Source: Topomyia yanbarensis (Eukaryota; Arthropoda; Insecta; Diptera; Culicidae). Taken from it: a stretch of DNA of 64,000 nucleotides. The translations under genes were made by a program, and so were the position numbers. Of this stretch, positions 32,302 to 43,718 are shown piece by piece (positions within the stretch are counted from its first letter, which is position 1; each line of letters begins with the position of its first letter). Under the pieces are notes generated by a model, which had not been told where the DNA came from, ran no database searches, and saw only the letters and a list, made by a program, of their open reading frames with translations. The stretch is taken from contig NC_080672.1 of assembly GCF_030247195.1 (NCBI RefSeq), forward strand, positions 6,572,001-6,636,000, read 5' to 3'.

Positions 32302-32615
32302 TTTCTTTTCTCTTCGAGTTTTTGTTGACAGAACATAAAAAATTCGAAAAAATGGATTTTTTTACAATTTGAATTTTTAACACAAATTTTTGTTTTTGTG
32401 AAAAATGACATTTTTTCAGTGTATATTGTTTTCGTGCAGAAATATTCGTTCCCTGTAACTCGTTCTCAATTAGTTTTACAGTATAAAATAGAGTAATCGA
32501 ACGAAAAAAAAATTAATGTACGTAGAAACGTTTATGCCCTTTTAAAAAATTGCGCTTGAGTCAAAATAATCTTATCGACTGTGGAAAATGTTTAGTCTTC
32601 CATGCCGTTGTGAAA
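32302..32615 (-). repeat. AT-rich interspersed repeat, copy B (part 2)
   Basis: The minus strand matches copy A at 21640-21950 (GGAAGACTAAAAATTTTCCA-type start, AAAGGGCGTAAACATTTCTA, AGAACGAGTTTCAGGGAA). It abuts the right TA of the pogo-like element, completing copy B. Confidence 0.7.
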
Positions 32616-33929
32616 AGAATGGTTTTATTAGACACACTTACACTCAATTTTAATTATCCGCGTTATGTAATTTTAAAGTGTTTTCTTCCATCTCTTCCCA
32701 TTCCTTCTCCATCCAATCTGTTTCCTATACTGCCAACTGCAGATGTCCATCTTATCCGGATAAGAATTAGTAAAAAAATTCTCCATCTCAACAAATAGCG
32801 CAAATATTTTTTTTGTCCAGTTCAATATAACTGATAATCACTCCTCACGCTGGAGAACAAGATAATTACGTGATCCACTCGTTGAGTTAAACAAAAGTGC
32901 TAAAATTTCCTCTTTATTATGAATAGAAACTTTGTGGTACTTAGATCCAGAAATAAATCCGAACCCGAGCCATCAAATCAAACCATCGATCCTAACCGTA
33001 GGTCCTCTCCGTACATAGTGGAAAAGGCTTGTATCTCGATGTTGAAGTCCGTGATAGAAAAGTGATCTGGCTTTAATACAGCACGAAACTTCCCACCACC
33101 ACTCTAAGCTGATACGTTTCCAAAATATTTTGTGTTGCTAATTAGCAACGACTATCCTATCTGGTTGTGCTTAATCGGCAAAAATGTATGGATAGTCAGT
33201 AGCGAATTGTTAGGAACGCAATCTCTTAAACAACTTATGGAAAACTTTTTAATTCCACTATCACTTCACTTTTCTTGTATTGGTACAAACGGGATATCCG
33301 ATTTGTGATTTCCATTAGTGCGATTTAAGCCTGAACATTATCATGAAGCATTTGACAATTTATATTTGACTTTCGCTATGTAAAAAGCTCCAGTAAAAAT
33401 ATTTGAATACTCCGGATATAGCCATGTTTGCATGGGTTGAAAATTTGTAGTTGAATTAAAATATCGTTTGCTCATATAATAGGATTATGTGCTAAATTAG
33501 TTTTACTAAAAAGCCCTTAAAAATTACATTCGGAATTCAGATGATGATTCTTATTGTCTAGCACCTATTTCACAATGCAAGATAAGGGACTTCCAGAGAT
33601 ATTAATTGCATGCTTTATTAATTTTCTGTGTTTGAGTCTTATTATCTCTTCGGCAATACGCCTGTATTTGAATAATTTCAATTTATTTCAAACGTACAAT
33701 AGTGCCTAATTTTGGTAGAGTCGTTGACATGTTTTTTCCACTCCATGATGTAATATTTTTGATAGGAATTTCTATGCTGTTCAAGAATCGATAATATAAT
33801 AAACTAGCGAATAAAAAAAGTATATTCTTTTAAGTTGCTCCTCTTTTTATTATCCGAGAGGCAAACTCGTAGAATCATAAAATAGTTATTTTCATTTATA
33901 TTTATTTTCCATCTGTCTCTGATCGTACT
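32616..33929. other. Unassigned AT-rich DNA
   Basis: No gene, RNA or repeat that I can support. Confidence 0.4.
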
Positions 33930-34060
33930 GAGTGCCGCCTCCAGCTGGACCCTAGATATCGTCCCATAAATCTGGACCAAAGGATGTACTTCCCTTCCGA
34001 AGAAAGACGTGGTTATTGATAAGTTCTGATCTGCTGAAAACTGCCAACAGACACACTCAC
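33930..34060 (-). mobile_element. SINE body fragment
   Basis: GCTGGACCCTAGATATCGTC, CTGGACCAAAGGATGTACTT and CCCTTCCGAAGAAAGACGTG match the body of the SINE at 61510-61708 and the copy at 9755. The tRNA-like head is absent or unrecognisable. Confidence 0.6.
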
Positions 34061-36250
34061 AGAGCCAACAGAATATCGATGTGTTTCGATGTAGGAAAAC
34101 CGGTTCGATTTTCATCAGTATGCAATATTGGCAACTGCAAAATTATTCATCCGTTACGAACGAGACAACGGTGGTGCTCACTGATCAACCGATAAAATTT
34201 TACATACAACACTAGGCATTTCTTGAATGCCCTAAGGGCAGTTGGGAGTTATTGCTCGTAAAAACTAATTTGTATGCACCGTGCGGTTTTACAAGATAGT
34301 GCAGCGTGGGCATGATTGTTTACGATCGTATGAAGGTTTCTGCTGCAGCAGGTGTATGTACTGGTATTAAAATAATCGCGCTTTCGCATGTTAGGAATGC
34401 AGTTCGTCTCACAGCGGCGATTCGAAAATCCATATGAAATTTAAACCCGACATTTAATTAGCTATCAAATTTTCACTGCGCAAATTTATAATGTTTTAGT
34501 GTGTGTTCTAAGATCAAACCTACGAATAACGTATTGACAGACTACTTCCCACAATATATTCCCAGTGTTTTACTATATCTCATCTGTTTGCTTCATTCAG
34601 ATATCTATGTGTTTCAATTAGGCCACCAGTATCATCGGTATCCGAATGGTAAACATGTGGATCAGTTGCCAAATTATGCCTGCCAAAAACATTAAATAAG
34701 CGTCCGGCCGTGTCGACATAAATCCAATCCTCTCTCAATTCACCAATCAAACAAACAGGAACAATCCGTCCGGCACGTATCCTAAGTTCATGCCTGGTGA
34801 ACTGAATTTGCAGTCATAAATTTGCCCAACCCAAAACCCCACGCTTAACGGGGAACTTGAGTTCGTAGGCACAATCCGCTCCCACAACGACTGACTGACG
34901 CACCCACTCCTTTTCCTCCCACCCTAAATACGAATGGGAAAAACCCAAAACGGAATAATGGCAATCCCTTTCTTGGGTGGTTACTGACATGCCGAAAGGG
35001 AAACCATCGTCACCACTAGTAGTGTCACTGGTAGGCCTTATTGGAAGTGGCAGCTGAAAAGAATAGGGTATTTTTCACACATTTCTCGAACCAACGGAAA
35101 CCGGATCGCGTTGGCTGGCGACGGCGAGGCCGCAAAGCTAAATGCGAGAACGGAATCGCGAATCCATATGTTCTATTTATAAATCCGACCGAGTTCATAT
35201 TGCCCAAACGCGAGAATTTCTCGTGCACGATGACGTCGATGACTGCTGATGACGATGACGGCTAACTAATAGGGAATTCTAACAGAACAGTTATGTAGAT
35301 GTCTGCCAAAACGGTGGTGGTGTGGTGTTATGCGGGGAAAACGCCAGCAAAATATGTTTCGAGAATAATGAAAATCCCTACCCAGAGCAGCGTTGCTGGA
35401 ATCTCACTGACAGCCAGTGAATTTCTGTTAGACACAGGACTTTCCTTTTTTTCCTCGAACGCGGCTGGTAGGCGTTCAAAAAGTCAGGTTGTGTATAGAC
35501 AAGAAGGACGCATAAAACGTATTTTTATTTTATCGTTTTCTCGTTATTATTGCCATCTTTTTTCCCTAGCTTTTTGTTCTGGCGCAGTAGCGAGTGGCGG
35601 TTCAATTTGGCCAAAGTCAGTTTACTTTTTGTCAAGTCTGCAGTCACTCTGCTCTGGTCCGGTCCGGTCCGATCAGGTCTGATAGTCCCCTGCGTCTATG
35701 GGAAAACTCGTTGGCTAGCTTTCTTTTCAATTTGGCCACAGCGCACCAAGCAGTACCGAAAATATATACACATGGAGATATAAACAGGCCGAACAGCATA
35801 AACACGTCTTGATTTATACTGTACAGCGGTGCTGTTTGACTGGCTGGCTGATTCGCAGACGATATTAGCTCAGGAGTGCAAAGCTAGGGGAAGGTGTCGT
35901 ACACATAGTGCCATTGTATGATTAGACAATTCTTGACAATATGATTACGGCGAAAAGCCAACTGTCAAAATTAACTTTAAGCGGAAATTTTGGACAAACC
36001 GTTACTCGCCAGTCACAGATTTTGGTAGTAAACGAAATAGGATAGTTTTTTTCAGTTAACTACTGTGAACGGTTTATCCGGAATTTCTTTTCCAAGAGAA
36101 TTTTCATATTTGGCTTTTACGCCGTAATCATATGTTTGTCGATATTTGATAGGTAAAAATTATTTTCAATTATATCGTTCCTCAAAAGGCATCGTGATTA
36201 CTCTCTTCTTCAGTATGTGCAGTCTCCCCTAAACGATGGAATGGTTCGAA
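34061..36250. other. Unassigned; GC-richer unique island at about 34690-35700
   Basis: Composition rises at 34690-35700. Overlapping open frames up to 127 codons (35299-35682) are seen on both strands, none with a domain. Direct repeats include GGTCCGGTCCGGTCCG (about 35657) and TTCAATTTGGCCA (35601, 35727). The region could be a conserved regulatory segment or a first exon, but nothing decides it. Confidence 0.35.
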
Positions 36251-37273
36251 CATTACGACCACATAGACACGAGGTTCGCAATACGTAGTTATCGGTTTCT
36301 CCAAACGTGCTGTTTCATTTTCATTCGATTTTAATTTCAGTTTGATTGCTTGTTTTCATTCCGTTGTGCATTGCAAGTGCAGGCTGGTCTAGCCATTGAT
36401 GGGCACTGGTCGTTCCCTTTTTTGCGACTGGGATCACTGTTGTCTGCATGGTAAGAGATCGTGATACCTGTAGTATCATGGTGCAGTAACTGTCTTTCCA
36501 GGGTCTGTTTTGTCACGATCGTGGATCGTAATTGCTAGCTGCATTGCAGCGCATAATTGATCGAGCTTACGCTGAGTTTTAACGAATTTGTGTTGTAAAA
36601 ACAAACTGGAAACGTGCCTTTTTTCAAATATTTAAATGTTTTTTTTGAACATTTAAATATTTTTTGAATTTCTAAATACAGACATTCTATGTCTCCTGTG
36701 AACTACCTAAAGAGACATAACTCCTAAAAACCTGTTTTAATCCACCTAGCGGTGTAATTGCGCCTTTCTCTTTAAACTAAACTACACGAAAAAACAAATT
36801 GTTTACGCCAAGTCATTTCTAATGCGATTTACAGTACGCGAACTAGTTCACAACTTTATGAACACTATTATTGATAAAACCAAAGGTTGACTCATGATGA
36901 TTTTCATAGATATAGAAGCCTTAGTTCACAAAATCAAAATATTCTGCAAATTCAAAATTGTTTTCATGAATCCATTTAATTCTCGTGAACTAATCCAATA
37001 TCCGTACTCGTGAAATAGTCCACAAAGTCATCAAATATTATTCATGTATTCGCAATTAACAACTCACGTTAATTGTAATGAAATAGTTCACGAATTCATT
37101 AAATATTATTCACGTATTCGCGAACTGGTTCATGATGCCTAGTACATGATTTACAATCTATTTTGCGTGTTGGTTATATTTAGAAGATATCGCTAATCAT
37201 TTACAATTTCATGCAACATGATAATGAAATTTTCCCGTGAACTCTCACAAAATTTGGAGAATTACCACCATTA
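36251..37273. repeat. 1,023-bp tandem duplication, copy 1
   Basis: It begins CATTACGACCACATAGACAC and is repeated at 37274 with an offset of 1,023. I counted about 18 substitutions and small indels between the copies, so roughly 98% identity. The unit holds TTTTAATCCACCTAGCGGTG, a block common in mosquito DNA, and in its second half many GTGAACTA/TAGTTCAC-type words. Neither copy keeps a recognisable gene. Confidence 0.85.
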
Positions 37274-38296
37274 CATTACCACCACATAGACACGAGGTTC
37301 GCAATACGTAGTTATCGGTTTCTCCAAACGTGCTGTTTCATTTTCATTCGATTTTAATTTCAGTTTGATTGCTTGTTTTCATTCCGTTGTGTACGGCAAG
37401 TGCAGGCTGGTCTAGCCATTGATGGGCACTGGTCGTTCCCTTTTTTGCGACTGGGATCACTGTTGTCTGCATGGTCAGAGATCGTGATACCTGTAGTATC
37501 ATGGCGCAGTAACTGTCTTTCCAGGGTCTGTTTTGTCACGATCGTGGATCGTAATTGCTAGCTGCATTGCAGCGCATAATTGATCGAGATTACGCTGAGT
37601 TTTAACGAATTAGTGTTGTAAAAACAAACCGAAAACGTGCCTTTTTTCAAATATTTAAATGTTTTTTTTAACATTTAAATATTTTTTGAATTTCTAAATA
37701 CAGACATTCTATGTCTCCTGTGAACTACCTAAAGAGACATAACTCCTAAAAACCTGTTTTAATCCACCTAGCGGTGTAATTGTGCCTTTCTCTTTAAACT
37801 AAACTACACGAAAAAACAAATTGTTTACGCCAAGTCATTTCTAATGCGATTTACAGTACGCGAACTAGTTCACAACTTTATGAACATTATTGATAAAACC
37901 AAAGGTTGACTCATGATGATTTTCATAGATATAGAAGCCTTAGTTCACAAAATCAAAATATTCTGGAAATTCAAAATTGTTTTCATGAATCCATTTAATT
38001 CTCGTGAACTAATCCAATATCCGTACTCGTGAAATAGTCCACAAAATCATCAAATATTATTCATGTATTCGCCATTAACAACTCACGTTAATTTTAATGA
38101 AATAGTTCACGAATTCATTAAATATTATTCACGTATTCGCGAACTGGTTCATGATGCCTAGTACATGATTTATAATCTATTTTGCGTGTTGGTTATATTT
38201 AGAAGATATGGCTAATCATTTACAATTTCATGTAACATGATAATGAAATTTTCCCGTGAACTCTTACAAAATTTGGAGAATTATTCGTGGAATCAT
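37274..38296. repeat. 1,023-bp tandem duplication, copy 2
   Basis: It abuts copy 1 with no spacer, which excludes the LTR-internal-LTR arrangement. A 62-codon frame in this copy (37373-37561) is not preserved in copy 1, so it is not selected. Homology ends about 38283-38296 (GGAGAATTATTCGTGG). Confidence 0.85.
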
Positions 38297-38429
38297 TTTT
38301 ATTCCATGCACTGTTTTATGAAATGTGCAGCTGCTAGCGACCGTAGTAATAGACACGAGCATTAGATATAAAAAAAATTATTAGGACCTCGAACATCGTT
38401 ACTCGTTTGATAAGGTTAATGGTGATGTC

Positions 38430-39130
38430 TAGATAGAAATCGAAAACTGTGCTGAGAATCCTAAATAGTGTGCGTGATATAATTCAAACAACAAGATATG
38501 GCGAATCAGTCACATTTTTATGATCCAGTTCATATTGTCACGTTATTCCGAATAAAAAACCGATAGTAACCAAAAAGTAATAGATCACAATTAGACGAAG
38601 AGAATTTACGAATACTATGGTAAAACTGTTGATATCATGAACATTAGTCATATTACTCTTTGTGTCAAATTTGGAACTAAGTTCTAAAATAAAATAGTAC
38701 GATAACATGAACTTTCTAATTTCTACGAATATCATGACTAAGATCCTGAAATTATGAACATGAATTACTCTATTTATGATTAAAATATTACGATAACATG
38801 AACAGCAGTTACAAAAATCGCAGCTTAGATCCAGAAATCATGAACATTAATCACTCAACTCGTGACAAAAATATCTAAAATCGTGACTAAGATCCTGAAA
38901 TCATGAACATGAATCACTCAACTCATAACTAAAATATCGCGATAACGTGAAAAGAAATTACGAAAAATGTGAATAAGATCCTGAAATCATGAATTTTAAT
39001 CTCGCTACTCTGATAGAAAAATGCGATAGTAAAATCATAAATAAGATAGCACAATAACGTGATGGGAAATCACAAAAATCGCGAATAAACTCCTGAAATC
39101 ACGAACATAATTTGACTGTAGGCTGTGTGT
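38430..39130 (+). repeat. Degenerate tandem repeat (AAGATCCTGAAATCATGAAC)
   Basis: The phrase AAGATCCTGAAATCATGAAC and its variants recur near 38740, 38828, 38890, 38976 and 39088. Between them lie AATCACTCAACTC and ATATCGCGATAACGTGAA. Spacing is uneven (about 60-115 bases). It may be part of one element with the 36.8-38.3 kb AAC/TTCACGAA-rich sequence, which begins CACGAAAAAAC near 36786 and may end with a weak inverted match near 39345. Confidence 0.6.
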
Positions 39131-39482
39131 TCCCAAATGATGAACTAGAATCACAACAAAAACTAAACATGTCCCGAAAACAACAACAGTACCCTAACCA
39201 AACATTCTAATTTAACGCCATGTAATAGTAATAGTCTCATGAATTCGAAGTTTATTATCCATAATTTCAGGAGCTTGCTCATGGTTTTCGTAAATTGTTC
39301 AGTTCACGAAATCGTGACCTTTTGTTCATGAACTTAGGACTGGTTTTTTACGTGCACGATTCCATGTCTAGTTATGTTCAATATAATGGTGGAAATGTCC
39401 ATTACATATTCAGTACGATTTGCACATAATTACAATGGATCGACAGCCACGAACTTGAGAAGCTATGTATCGAAGCTGAAAC

Positions 39483-39570
39483 ACTTGAACCCAGCAGCGG
39501 ATCCAGGAGGAAAGTTCGGGGGGGTCCGGACCACGCCAAAGAGTTCCAACTTGTTAACAAATTTTTAATT
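39483..39570 (+). repeat. Short interspersed repeat (CGGATCCAGG)
   Basis: It contains GCAGCGGATCCAGGAGG, GGGGGGGTCCGGACCACGCC and CCAACTTGTTAACAAATTTT. Related to 3234-3290. Confidence 0.5.
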
Positions 39571-39639
39571 AGTTTCAATTTCAAAGCAGTTTTCAAATTC
39601 AAAATCATTTCAAACCAAATTTTTCACTAGTTTTACAGA

Positions 39640-41130
39640 GCTGCTAGGGAAGTTTCTTTTGGAGGAACTTTTCCTTTGGGGGGGGGGGGAAGGTAAATTG
39701 AAGGATGGTATGTGATGGGGGAATAGACCGGATTAAGTTGATGATGTTCAAAGAGATTGCATAACCTTTCTATATGAGAAAGGCAAAAAGGTAAGGTGAA
39801 CTTATGAATATGGGACATCACTTTTTTCACTTAAACCACCATAACAAACGAAAAAATGCATCAGGGCTTCTAAATTTCGAGAAACATCGTTGATTAAGCT
39901 TCAAAACAAACGCTAAAAAATTGGTGCAGTTTTTGTGAATATAAAAAAAGTTATTCTGAGAAATTAGGGTGAACGTATAAATATGGGACACACTGTATTT
40001 TCCCATGAATGTCAAAAACTTCAAGCAAAGTGGGCGGAGATCTAAAATTGTACAAATGATATGAAATTTGGCATCTGAGTTTACTTTGCTATTTGTCACA
40101 ATAGGAGGCCTTTGAGACTTCAAAAATGAGTGTTTTTGCAATGCTCAAATTCGGGTGCGATGGTGGTCAAGGAGGGGGGGAGGGTGATGACAAGTGGAGG
40201 TGTTAGGGTTAGTGGGGGGGATACTACACCTAGCTGCATATTATACCTTCCATTTCAGACTTGTTTTGAGAAAATCGGTTCAGTCATCTCCCAGTAACCG
40301 ATGCGCACACGATGGTCACACATACACGCAGACATACACACATACGAATACACACGTTTTCCGAACTCAACGAAGTGAGTCGAAAGGTATAAGAATGTGA
40401 GCCAATTTAAAACAATTTGTAACTCATATTAATTATTTTTGTATCATTTATACATATATTGATTACCGGTTTATAATGAAATTTTGCATGTGTTCACATA
40501 CTTCAACCCGTAACACAGGAACCAAAACTCCGATTCAAAGGAAATTTAATAGCATTTAATAGGATTATTCTAGCTTTCATTTGAGACTGATTTTGTGAAA
40601 ATCGAGTCAGACAATTCTGAGAAGCAGATGTGAATTCGACTCAGGAACATAACCACTTTCCCGAAACTTCCGGTTCCGCCAAAGTTGCCCAATGTGGTCA
40701 ATGTGGATTTGATTGGGCATCAGTGAGCTGAAACTATAAATCCAAGCAGTTTCGAACACATTTTATGAAGTTTTGCATCTTTTGAATTTTTTTTCCAATT
40801 TATATGGGAATTTCATGCGTGACACCTCTCTTCATCCTGTAACTCCGGAACCGGAATAAAATGAAATTCAATGGCAGCCTATGGGAACGTTGTACTTATC
40901 ATTTGAGACTAAGTTTGAAAAAATCGTTTCGGCCATTCCTGAGTAACCGATGTGCTTATTTTATATCACATACATACATACACACGAACACATACGCACA
41001 CACGCACAGCCATTTGCCTGACTCGGCGAACTTAGTTGAATGGTATAAGAGACTCAGCACTCCGGGCATCGATCAAAAAGTCGGTTTTCAGAGTGATTGC
41101 ATAGCCTTTCTATAGGACAAAGACAAAAAG
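39640..41130 (+). repeat. Cluster of mosquito AC-rich interspersed repeats
   Basis: Two or three diverged copies of one repeat type. Shared blocks are TTTGAGACTAAGTTTG and AAAATCGGTTCAGTCATCTC, CAGTAACCGATGCGCACA, an (ACAC/ATAC)n core at about 40315-40350 and 40970-41015, GAACTCAACGAAGTGAGTCG, and GATTGCATAACCTTTCTATA (39757, 41094). The text CTGTAACTCCGGAACCGGAA is, from my knowledge, typical of Aedes repeats. Near 39797 and 39972 the phrase GTGAACNTATNAATATGGGA is directly repeated. A run of G at about 39679-39690. Open frames in the AC core (40194-40400, 40861-41115) are low-complexity and not genes. Confidence 0.65.
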
Positions 41131-41682
41131 CGTTCGAAATTAATCGAACAGCCTGAAATGTGCATGTGTATATGTGTGTGAGAATCAAGAAATAATAGAT
41201 GACTGAATCAAATTAGGCAATCTTAGTTTCAAACGGACCACAGACTGCTGTAAATTACTGGTTCAGATTTTAGAGTTCGCAGATACAGGTTGATTAGTGC
41301 TATCACGCAAGACAAATACCTGCTTCCTAAAAAGGCAAGAAGAATAGAGAATTGCTAATCAATTGTTTAACATAATTTTACCACCATTAGACGGACAATG
41401 TTAGTGGTTACCCGGAAATTAATTTTTAGTATCCGTGCTGTCCCGACGATGAATAATGCCCTAAGCATAAGCACGGACGTCCACCGAGCACGTTGCTTTC
41501 TAGAAAATTTCCTATCCTGACGTCAATCAGCTATGGCTAAGAAAAAATGAAGATAACACAAAAACGCTGTGGCATCATCCGTATATTCATTTCAAAAGGA
41601 AACTTATAACTTTACTATCCATTGAATAGTAAACAAACGGAGCTACGGACGAAAAAAAAAACAAAAAAATGTAATGTAATGT
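41131..41682. other. No recognisable feature
   Basis: AT-rich DNA between repeats; nothing supported. Confidence 0.45.
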
Positions 41683-41879
41683 CTGGGTCATTTCACCGAA
41701 TGTCGTTTCGCTGAATGAGTCATTTTGCCGAATTTAATTTCAATTAAGTAATAATATTAGGAGTTAATTTGCATTTGAATTACGTCTCATTTATGGATCT
41801 ATAGTGGTGAAATATAGAATTAATGTTCAAGTCACGTTAATGGTTTGGCCACATATAAAAACAGAATTTTTTTATTCAT

Positions 41880-43136
41880 ATATACTTATAATTGAACTTG
41901 TCGCAAACACTAACTGGTGCATTATTTGTAGAACATACGACATTAATCAATTAAGGTTTAACATGGAAAACTCAAAAAACTAACTTTGAGGTCGCATTTA
42001 CAAAAAAAAACAATATTTTGGCCTCGAAAATCAGGTTTGATGTCTGTGGTATCTTCGACAAAGCTATTTAAAAAAATATTCTAAAACTTTGCTAAAGACT
42101 CTCTAAAAAATTGATTGATTTTTTTTTTGCTCGGTACCCTACTGTAGTTTAATCAAAAAAAGTAGGAGAACCCGGGGCTATTGAGACCGTGGGAATAATG
42201 CGGACCCCCTCGATTTCTCAGAAAAATGGTAAAATTTTCGGACTGTCGTACATATTCGTGGAACTGCTATTCTAAAACATTAATTTTGACAGCTTAATCT
42301 CATTCTTCAGTTTTTTTAGAAAGGAGATGCAACGTGTTTCATGTTTTTGCCATCCTCAAAACAAAAATCATTATAATGGTAAAACCGTGATTAAAACACA
42401 AATAACAGTGAAAAAATAAATAACAGTGAAAAAATAACAACTTTGGAAAGTTTGAGGCTCCCATTTTGTTGGATTTTTTTTTGTTAGGGAGAAAACACAG
42501 ATATTTCCAAGACGCTCACCACTTTTGTGCGAAAGGAGCGTACGGGGCTATTCGGACCCTCTATTGCATCAACCACCGTTTAGCGGCTTGCGGCTACGCA
42601 CACGATTGCCCGCACCACAGTAAAGAAAATACATGATGCATCAATCGACAGCCGTGACTAACCAAATGAAATTTTTGGAACGGAATTTATTTTTTTGGTT
42701 TTTAAGGGGTTTTTCCAATAAATATTTCATAGGTAAACATAACTCCATTGTAAAAAGTCATAAAAATGAGGGACTGAATTGCCCCATAGGGAGGTCCCAA
42801 TTAACCCTACAATGTATAAGGATGGAAAAACGTAGTTTTGCAAATCGTCGCCTATCGCTGCCATGGAGTAGTGCAAATAAACTTTTTTTGGTACCAAAAT
42901 GTAGCTGAGATTACAAACTAACAATTAGGACCATTGACCGATACATTATTTCACATCTATCTACCTAAAAGGGCGATTTGCTTAGGTAGGTCAGAATAGT
43001 TTCGGGTTCCCCTATTTATTCACAAAGTTGCAGAATAATATTGTGCACATATCCTACGAAGAAATGCTGGCTCTAAAATGACTTCTGAAGCCTCAAATAG
43101 GTTTTCTCCCACCTTTTTTGGATTGGTCCCACTGTG
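41880..43136. mobile_element. Middle element: second copy of the GTGGGACCAATCC MITE
   Basis: In reverse complement it matches 26903-27290 from CACAGTGGGACCAATCC through AGCCAGCATTTC, CAATATTATTCTGCAACTTT and GTAGAACATA near 41930. The far end is lost in sequence that no longer aligns (before about 41880). It is split by the element at 42165-43012: the match breaks at AATCAAAAAAAG and resumes at TTTATTCACAAAGTTGCAGA. Confidence 0.7.
42165..43012. mobile_element. Inner MITE, 848 bp, TA-flanked
   Basis: The ends are GGAGAACCCGGGGCTATTGA and the reverse complement of GTTTCGGGTTCCCC, each next to TA (42163-42164, 43013-43014). Related to the elements at 4330, 28356 and 62555. A 91-codon frame inside (42633-42908) is unlike any family and probably chance. 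Confidence 0.75.
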
Positions 43137-43718
43137 CGACACTGACGCTCCGCTCCTTTGGACCTAAACTAATTCATACCCTTAAGTTTGTGTAAGTCGG
43201 GCAAATAAGTGGATCACAGGTTTGTTTGCAAGAAGGCGGTGCTTCCGACGGGTCAGTGGCTTGGTTTGGCTTCGATTATGTGGTTAAACCGCATCACAAT
43301 GGGTTCGTTGTATACACTATCTCTGGTAACAGGATGCATTATTCCTTTGGATCATATTGGCATACATTTGGCACCAATATTTAATTTAAACCATTGCTTT
43401 ATTTCAGAATATGCACTGCAATGAAGTGCGTTTCTGATCAATATTTTAGTTTTCTTGCCATTTAGCGTATCGCAATGAAGCGAAAAGAACGAACTTCTCA
43501 ACAAATTAGCAAGAAATACTTTTTCTATCCGTTTGTAATTATTTTAAAGTCTCTTAAAATTTATGTATTAATGTAAGTATTTTGAGGGTAGTAGAACATA
43601 ACTGTTACTACAATTACCCATTTAGTAAAAGAGCATTCAGTGAAATGATTTATTCCGTGAAATAACTCATTAGGCGAAATGACTTTCGGCAAATTGACCT
43701 TCGGCGAAATGAATCCAG

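Larger units (their letters stand above)
41683..43718. mobile_element. Outer MITE of a three-level nest (CATTTCGCCGAA ends)
   Basis: The left end reads CTGGGTCATTTCACCGAATG, then TCGTTTCGCTGAATGAGTCA. The right end (43640-43718, reverse complement) reads CTGGATTCATTTCGCCGAAG, then further TTTCGCC/GAA units. Both ends carry tandem versions of CATTTCGCCGAA. The interior holds the interrupted GGGACCAATCC element (41880-43136). Between 43137 and 43640 is unassigned DNA with a 71-codon frame I do not recognise. Confidence 0.7.

Noticed and set aside
37373..37561. 62-codon frame in the second 1-kb duplicate
   Set aside because: The frame is not kept in the first copy despite ~98% identity, so it is not under selection.
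36251..38296. Long direct repeats as LTRs of a retrotransposon
   Set aside because: The copies are directly adjacent with no internal region, primer-binding site or polypurine tract.
40194..41115. Open frames with His/Thr-rich stretches
   Set aside because: They come from the AC-rich simple-sequence core of interspersed repeats.
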